A DNA stretch of 14,496 bases from Liolophura sinensis. Taxonomy: Eukaryota; Mollusca; Polyplacophora; Chitonida; Chitonidae. Location of the stretch: positions 126,001 through 140,496 of the forward strand of contig NW_027017995.1 of NCBI RefSeq assembly GCF_032854445.1. Direction: 5' to 3'. Under the pieces are notes generated by a model. The model saw nothing but the letters and a program-made list of their open reading frames with translations. It did not search any database and was not told where the DNA came from. Positions 9,347 through 14,496 of the stretch are shown here, one piece after another (within the stretch, counting starts at the first letter, position 1; every line of letters starts with the position of its first letter). The position numbers and the translations under genes are program-made.

Positions 9347-9896
9347 GGGCACGTGATCTTGACATCATTGATTATTCATTTGTGGCTACAGCCAAAAGTA
9401 TTGGTCGGAGAGCAACGCGGTTTGCACCATTCGATTTCTCGTCACAAAATACGTCGGATTAGCCTCTTACCAGCAGCATTGGAACAGTTTTTCTACTTTT
9501 GGATTTTTGCCTGGTCTTTTTGCGAATTGAAATCGGCTACATTAACTATGTACAATCGCGACTGGTAATTACTATATTCAACTTTTCATTATAAGTTATG
9601 TGCCCTTCGTAGCCCAGACGACGTGAAATCTTTGGGCCAAGCCCATTTAACTCACCCAGCAAATGTCTTACTTCTAAGTCGAAGACAAACTCAATGTCTT
9701 TATCTACATGTAGAAAAACCACACCATTTGTATATAAAAAAAAACACAAGGTACTTGATACAATCCGCTGTGAAAAGTACAATTGAACACTGACCCACAT
9801 CAATAAGGTGCCAAAGGATGCGCAATTGGGCCAGGCATCTCCAGCTGTTGAAAAATTGCAAATTTCCTTGGTTTCCATGGAGTAAGAGCCGTTGCT
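9347..9896 (+). repeat. Satellite monomer 18, mosaic C / B
   Basis: 550 bp. A at 221 (C-like) combines with G at 280 (B-like), so a switch lies between these positions. One G is lost near 9609 (TTCGG to TTCG) and one A is gained in the A-tract (nine A), so the length is unchanged. Confidence 0.92.
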
Positions 9897-10445
9897 GGGC
9901 ACGTGATCTTGACATCATTGATTATTCATTTGTGGCTACAGCCAAAAGTACTGGTCAGAAAGCAACGCGGTTTGCACCATTCGATTTCTCGTCACAAAAT
10001 ACGTCGGATTAGCCTCTTACCAGCAGCATTGGAACAGTTTTTCTACTTTTGGATTTTTGCCTGGTCTTTTTGCGAATTGAAATCGGCTACATTAACTATG
10101 TACAATCGCGACTGGTAATTACTATATTCAACATTTCATTATAAGTTATGTGCCCTTCGGTAGCCCAGACGACGTCAAATCTTTGGGCCAAGCCCATTTA
10201 ACTCACCCAGCAAATGTCTTACTTCTAAGTCGAAGACAAACTCAATGTCTTTATCTACATGTAGAAAAACCACACCATTTGTTTATAAAAAAACACAAGG
10301 TACTTGATACAGTCTGCTGTAAAAAGTACAATTGAACACTGACCCACATCAATAAGGTGCCAAAAGATGCGCAATTGGGCCAGGCATCTCCAGCTGTTGA
10401 AAAATTGCAAATTTCTATGGTTTCCATGGATTAAGAGCCGTTGCT
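9897..10445 (+). repeat. Satellite monomer 19, mosaic D / D'
   Basis: 549 bp. It has C/A/A at 55/61/64 as in D, then T387, the 7-A tract and T536 as in D'. It matches monomer 17 up to about position 426 apart from the missing bases of 17. Confidence 0.93.
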
Positions 10446-10993
10446 GGGCACGTGATCTTGACATCATTGATTGCTCATTTGTGGCTACAGCCAAAAGTAT
10501 TGGTCGGAGAGCAACGCGGTTTGCACCATTCGATTTCTCGTCACAAAATACGTCGGATTAGCCTCTACCAGCAGCATTGGAACAGTTTTTCTACTTTTGG
10601 ATTTTTGCCTGTCTTTTTGCGAATTGAAATCGGCTACATTAACTATGTACAATCGCGACTGGTCATTACTATATTCAACTTTTCATTATAAGTTATGTGC
10701 CCTTCGGTAGCCCAGACGACGTCAAATCTTTGGGCCAAGCCCATTTAACTCACCCAGCAAATGTCTTACTTCTAAGTCGAAGACAAACTCAATGTCTTTA
10801 TCTACATGTAGAAAAACCACACCATTTGTATATAAAAAAAACACAAGGTACTTGATACAATCCGCTGTGAAAAGTACAATTGAACACTGACCCACATCAA
10901 TAAGGTGCCAAAGGATGCGCAATTGGGCCAGGCATCTCCAGCTGTTGAAAAATTGCAAATTTCCTTGGTTTCCATGGAGTAAGAGCCGTTGCT
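10446..10993 (+). repeat. Satellite monomer 20, mosaic A / E-like
   Basis: 548 bp. GC at 28-29 marks an A start. T at 246, the 8-A tract, C401 and G426 mark an E-like (or B-like, but with C280) remainder, so the switch lies between 30 and 245. One base is missing near 10566 (TT to T) and one near 10611; the latter hides whether position 168 was G or T. Confidence 0.92.
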
Positions 10994-11542
10994 GGGCACG
11001 TGATCTTGACATCATTGATTATTCATTTGTGGCTACAGCCAAAAGTATTGGTCGGAGAGCAACGCGGTTTGCACCATTCGATTTCTCGTCACAAAATACG
11101 TCGGATTAGCCTCTTACCAGCAGCATTGGAACAGTTTTTCTACTTTTGGATTTTTGCCTGGTCTTTTTGCGAATTGAAATCGGCTACATTAACTATGTAC
11201 AATCGCGACTGGTAATTACTATATTCAACTTTTCATTATAAGTTATGTGCCCTTCGGTAGCCCAGACGACGTCAAATCTTTGGGCCAAGCCCATTTAACT
11301 CACCCAGCAAATGTCTTACTTCTAAGTCGAAGACAAACTCAATGTCTTTATCTACATGTAGAAAAACCACACCATTTGTATATAAAAAAAACACAAGGTA
11401 CTTGATACAATCCGCTGTGAAAAGTACAATTGAACACTGACCCACATCAATAAGGTGCCAAAGGATGCGCAATTGGGCCAGGCATCTCCAGCTGTTGAAA
11501 AATTGCAAATTCCTTGGTTTCCATGGAGTATGAGCCGTTGCT
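10994..11542 (+). repeat. Satellite monomer 21, type C
   Basis: 549 bp. It matches monomer 3, including T at 539, with one T missing near 11511 (AAATTTCC to AAATTCC). Confidence 0.96.
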
Positions 11543-12091
11543 GGGCACGTGATCTTGACATCATTGATTATTTATTTGTGGCTACAGCCAAAAGTACTGG
11601 TCAGAAAGCAACGCGGTTTGCACCATTCGATTTCTCGTCACAAAATACGTCGATTAGCCTCTTACCAGCAGCATTGGAACAGTTTTTCTACTTTTGGATT
11701 TTTGCCTGGTCTTTTTGCGAATTGAAATCGGCTACATTAACTATGTACAATCGCGACTGGTAATTACTATATTCAACATTTCATTATAAGTTATGTGCCC
11801 TTCGGTAGCCCAGACGACGTCAAATCTTTGGGCCAAGCCCATTTAACTCACCCAGCAAATGTCTTACTTCTAAGTCGAAGACAAACTCAATGTCTTTATC
11901 TACATGTAGAAAAACCACACCATTTGTATATAAAAAAAACACAAGGTACTTGATACAGTCTGCTGTAAAAAGTACAATTGAACACTGACCCACATCAATA
12001 AGGTGCCAAAAGATGCGCAATTGGGCCAGGCATCTCCAGCTGTTGAAAAATTGCAAATTTCTATGGTTTCCATGGAGTAAGAGCCGTTGCT
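11543..12091 (+). repeat. Satellite monomer 22, type D
   Basis: 549 bp. It matches monomer 4, with a private C to T at 11573 and one G missing near 11651 (GTCGGATT to GTCGATT). Confidence 0.96.
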
Positions 12092-12640
12092 GGGCACGTG
12101 ATCTTGACATCATTGATTGCTCATTTGTGGCTACAGCCAAAAGTATTGGTCGGAGAGCAACGCGGTTTGCACCATTCGATTTCTCGTCACAAAATACGTC
12201 GGATTAGCCTCTTACCAGCAGCATTGGAACAGTTTTTCTACTTTTGGATTTTTGCCTGGTCTTTTGCGAATTGAAATCGGCTACATTAACTATGTACAAT
12301 CGCGACTGGTCATTACTATATTCAACTTTTCATTAGAAGTTATGTGCCCTTCGGTAGCCCAGACGACGTCAAATCTTTGGGCCAAGCCCATTTAACTCAC
12401 CCAGCAAATGTCTTACTTCTAAGTCGAAGAAAAACTCAATGTCTTTATCTACATGTAGAAAAACCACACCATTTGTATATCAAAAAAACAAAAGGTACTT
12501 GATACAATCCGCTGTAAAAAGTACAATTGAACACTGACCCACATCAATAAGGTGCCAAAGGATGCGCAATTGGGCCAGGCATCTCCAGCTGTTGAAAAAT
12601 TGCAAATTTCCTTGGTTTCCATGGAGTAAGAGCCGTTGCT
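12092..12640 (+). repeat. Satellite monomer 23, type A'
   Basis: 549 bp. It matches monomer 5, with one T missing from the T-run near 12262-12265. Confidence 0.96.
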
Positions 12641-13190
12641 GGGCACGTGATCTTGACATCATTGATTATTCATTTGTGGCTACAGCCAAAAGTATTGGTC
12701 GGAGAGCAACGCGGTTTGCACCATTCGATTTTTCGTCACAAAATACGTCGGATTAGCCTCTTACCAGCAGCATTGGAACAGTTTTTCTACTTTGGATTTT
12801 TGCCTGTTTCTTTTTGCGAATTGAAATCGGCTACATTAACTATGTACAATCGCGACTGGTCATTACTATATTCAACTTTTCATTATAAGTTATGTGCCCT
12901 TCGGTAGCCCAGACGACGTCAAATCTTTGGGCCAAGCCCATTTAACTCACCCAGCAAATGCCTTACTTCTAAGTCGAAGACAAACTCAATGTCTTTATCT
13001 ACATGTAGAAAAACCACACCATTTGTATATAAAAAAAACACAAGGTACTTGATACAATCCGCTGTGAAAAGTACAATTGAACACTGACCCACATCAATAA
13101 GGTGCCAAAGGATGCGCAATTGGGCCAGGCATCTCCAGCTGTTGAAAAATTGCAAATTTCCTTGGTTTCCATGGAGTAAGAGCCGTTGCT
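12641..13190 (+). repeat. Satellite monomer 24, type B'
   Basis: 550 bp. It matches monomer 6, including T at 92 and C at 321. One T is lost near 12791 and one T is gained near 12808, so the length is unchanged. Confidence 0.96.
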
Positions 13191-13739
13191 GGGCACGTGA
13201 TCTTGACATCATTGATTATTCATTTGTGGCTACAGCCAAAAGTATTGGTCGGAGAGCAACGCGGTTTGCACCATTCGATTTCTCGTCACAAAATACGTCG
13301 GATTAGCCTCTTACCAGCAGCATTGGAACAGTTTTTCTACTTTTGGATTTTTGCCTGGTCTTTTTGCGAATTGAAATCGGCTACATTAACTATGTACAAT
13401 CGCGACTGGTCATTACTATATTCAACTTTTCATTATAAGTTATGTGCCCTTCGGTAGCCCAGACGACGTCAAATCTTTGGCCAAGCCCATTTAACTCACC
13501 CAGCAAATGTCTTACTTCTAAGTCGAAGACAAACTCAATGTCTTTATCTACATGTAGAAAAACCACACCATTTGTATATAAAAAAAACACAAGGTACTTG
13601 ATACAATCCGCTGTGAAAAGTACAATTGAACACTGACCCACATCAATAAGGTGCCAAAGGATGCGCAATTGGGCCAGGCATCTCCAGCTGTTGAAAAATT
13701 GCAAATTTCCTTGGTTTCCATGGAGTAAGAGCCGTTGCT
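13191..13739 (+). repeat. Satellite monomer 25, type E
   Basis: 549 bp. It matches monomer 7 without that copy's private G to T change. One G is missing near 13479 (TTTGGGCC to TTTGGCC). Confidence 0.96.
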
Positions 13740-14288
13740 GGGCACGTGATCTTGACATCATTGATTATTCATTTGTGGCTACAGCCAAAAGTATTGGTCG
13801 GAGAGCAACGCGGTTTGCACCATTCGATTTCTCGTCACAAAATACGTCGGATTAGCCTCTTACCAGCAGCATTGGAACAGTTTTTCTACTTTTGGATTTT
13901 TGCCTGGTCTTTTTGCGAATTGAAATCGGCTACATTAACTATGTACAATCGCGACTGGTAATTACTATATTCAACATTCATTATAAGTTATGTGCCCTTC
14001 GGTAGCCCCAGACGACGTCAAATCTTTGGGCCAAGCCCATTTAACTCACCCAGCAAATGTCTTACTTCTAAGTCGAAGACAAACTCAATGTCTTTATCTA
14101 CATGTAGAAAAACCACACCATTTGTTTATAAAAAAACACAAGGTACTTGATACAGTCTGCTGTAAAAAGTACAATTGAACACTGACCCACATCAATAAGG
14201 TGCCAAAAGATGCGCAAATGGGCCAGCATCTCCAGCTGTTGAAAAATTGCAAATTTCTATGGTTTCCATGGATTAAGAGCCGTTGCTG
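13740..14288 (+). repeat. Satellite monomer 26, type D'
   Basis: 549 bp. It matches monomer 8. It lacks one T near 13977 and one G near 14226, gains one C near 14008 and one G at the end near 14288, and has CAATTG changed to CAAATG near 14218. Confidence 0.95.
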
Positions 14289-14496
14289 GGGCACGTGATC
14301 TTGACATCATTGATTGCTCATTTGTGGCTACAGCCAAAAGTATTGGTCGGAGAGCAACGCGGTTTGCACCATTCGATTTCTCGTCACAAAATACGTCGGA
14401 TTAGCCTCTTACCAGCAGCATTGGAACAGTTTTTCTACTTTTGGATTTTTGCCTGGTCTTTTTTGCGATTGAAATCGGCTACATTAACTATGTACA
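14289..14496 (+). repeat. Satellite monomer 27, type A or A', cut by the window end
   Basis: The first 208 bp of a monomer. GC at 28-29 and G at 168 mark it as A-type; the bases that separate A from A' (341 and 488) are outside the window. One T is gained in the T-run and one A lost in GAATTG near 14460-14470. Confidence 0.95.

Larger units (their letters stand above)
6115..10993 (+). repeat. Rearranged satellite block of mosaic monomers, HOR order lost
   Basis: From the interior of monomer 12 to the end of monomer 20 the octamer order breaks down. Monomers 12, 13, 14, 17, 18, 19 and 20 each combine signatures that sit in different monomers of copy 1, and 15 and 16 each carry at least one foreign marker. 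Monomers 16-17 and 18-19 resemble a duplicated C-D pair. The block leaves the downstream HOR two monomers out of phase with copies 1 and 2. Successive unequal exchanges or conversion tracts would produce this pattern. Misassembly of a near-identical repeat is the main alternative. Confidence 0.8.
1..14496 (+). repeat. Satellite DNA array, ~550-bp monomer, 26 full copies plus a partial
   Basis: The sequence returns to the same GGGCACGTGATC landmark at 1, 551, 1101, 1651, 2201, 2751, 3301, 3851, 4400, 4950, 5501, 6051, 6600, 7151, 7700, 8251, 8801, 9347, 9897, 10446, 10994, 11543, 12092, 12641, 13191, 13740 and 14289. All copies point the same way and no non-repeat base lies between them. Monomers differ by at most about 3%. 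Neither array edge is inside the window, so the true length is unknown. The landmark is an arbitrary phase chosen because the window begins there. Arrays of this kind are known from centromeric, pericentromeric and subtelomeric heterochromatin of eukaryotes; the location and host here are inference. 550 bp is close to three nucleosome repeats of about 183 bp, which is compatible with phased chromatin but proves nothing. Confidence 0.98.
10994..14496 (+). repeat. Higher-order repeat, order restored (C-D-A'-B'-E-D', then next A)
   Basis: Monomers 21-27 carry the type-specific bases of monomers 3-9 in the same order, including rare markers: T at 539 (21), T at 92 with C at 321 (24), and T at 387 with T at 536 (26). 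Apart from single-base homopolymer indels and a few substitutions, each equals its counterpart in copy 1. Monomer 27 at 14289 starts the next octamer (GC at 28-29) and is cut by the window end. Confidence 0.9.

Noticed and set aside
1-14496. CRISPR array or other bacterial repeat system
   Set aside because: The repeat unit is ~550 bp with no unique spacers, no cas genes and no bacterial genes.
1-14496. Tandem RNA gene array (5S rRNA, spliced-leader RNA, snRNA)
   Set aside because: No 5S, U1, U2, U5, U6 or known spliced-leader sequence fits. A GAACAGTTTTTCTACT stretch at 136-151 loosely recalls the trypanosomatid leader, and GATTTTTGC at 157-165 an Sm site, but neither has the required neighbours.
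1-14496. Transposable element in or between monomers
   Set aside because: Monomer junctions are seamless, no monomer is interrupted, and no transposase, reverse transcriptase, terminal repeat or target-site duplication is seen.

Overview
The whole 14.5 kb window is one uninterrupted head-to-tail satellite DNA array. A ~550-bp monomer repeats 26 times in full (546-551 bp each), followed by 208 bp of a 27th, all in the same orientation. I found no gene, RNA gene, transposon or unique sequence in or between monomers. G+C is roughly 40% by eye. Long pure satellite with higher-order structure points to eukaryotic heterochromatin (pericentromeric, centromeric or subtelomeric). I do not recognise the monomer family and cannot name the host.

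Numbering the monomer from its GGGCACGTGATC start, about twenty diagnostic positions sort the copies into types. Type A has GC at 28-29, G at 246, and C at 391 with A at 401. Type B has T at 168 and G at 280. Type C has A at 221 and T at 539. Type D has C/A/A at 55/61/64, A at 221 and 237, G/T at 417/420, A at 470 and TA at 521-522. A' is A with A at 341. B' is B with T at 92, C at 280 and C at 321. E is C with C at 221 and A at 539. D' is D with T/G/G at 55/61/64, T at 387, one A fewer in the A-tract, and T at 536. Monomers 1-8 read A-B-C-D-A'-B'-E-D', an octameric higher-order repeat (HOR) of 4399 bp. It looks like a duplicated tetramer (ABCD and A'B'ED').

Layout: HOR copy 1 is complete (1-4399). 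The next copy starts in perfect order (A-B-C-start of D, 4400 to about 6114). A disordered block follows (about 6115-10993), in which most monomers are mosaics of two or three types and one (6600-7150) is an outlier with several private changes. The octamer order then resumes as C-D-A'-B'-E-D'-A (10994-14496), two monomers out of phase with copy 1. Corresponding monomers of different HOR copies are nearly identical (monomers 1 and 9 show no difference by eye), whereas neighbouring monomers differ by up to about 3%. This is the usual signature of HOR-scale homogenisation by unequal exchange or conversion.

Two cautions apply. Single-base homopolymer indels are rare before about 8.8 kb (three seen) and frequent after it (about eighteen), which looks like residual long-read error rather than biology. 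The many 60-120 codon open frames are by-products of the repeat: 550 is not a multiple of 3, and the frames are broken differently in each monomer type, so no CDS is called.
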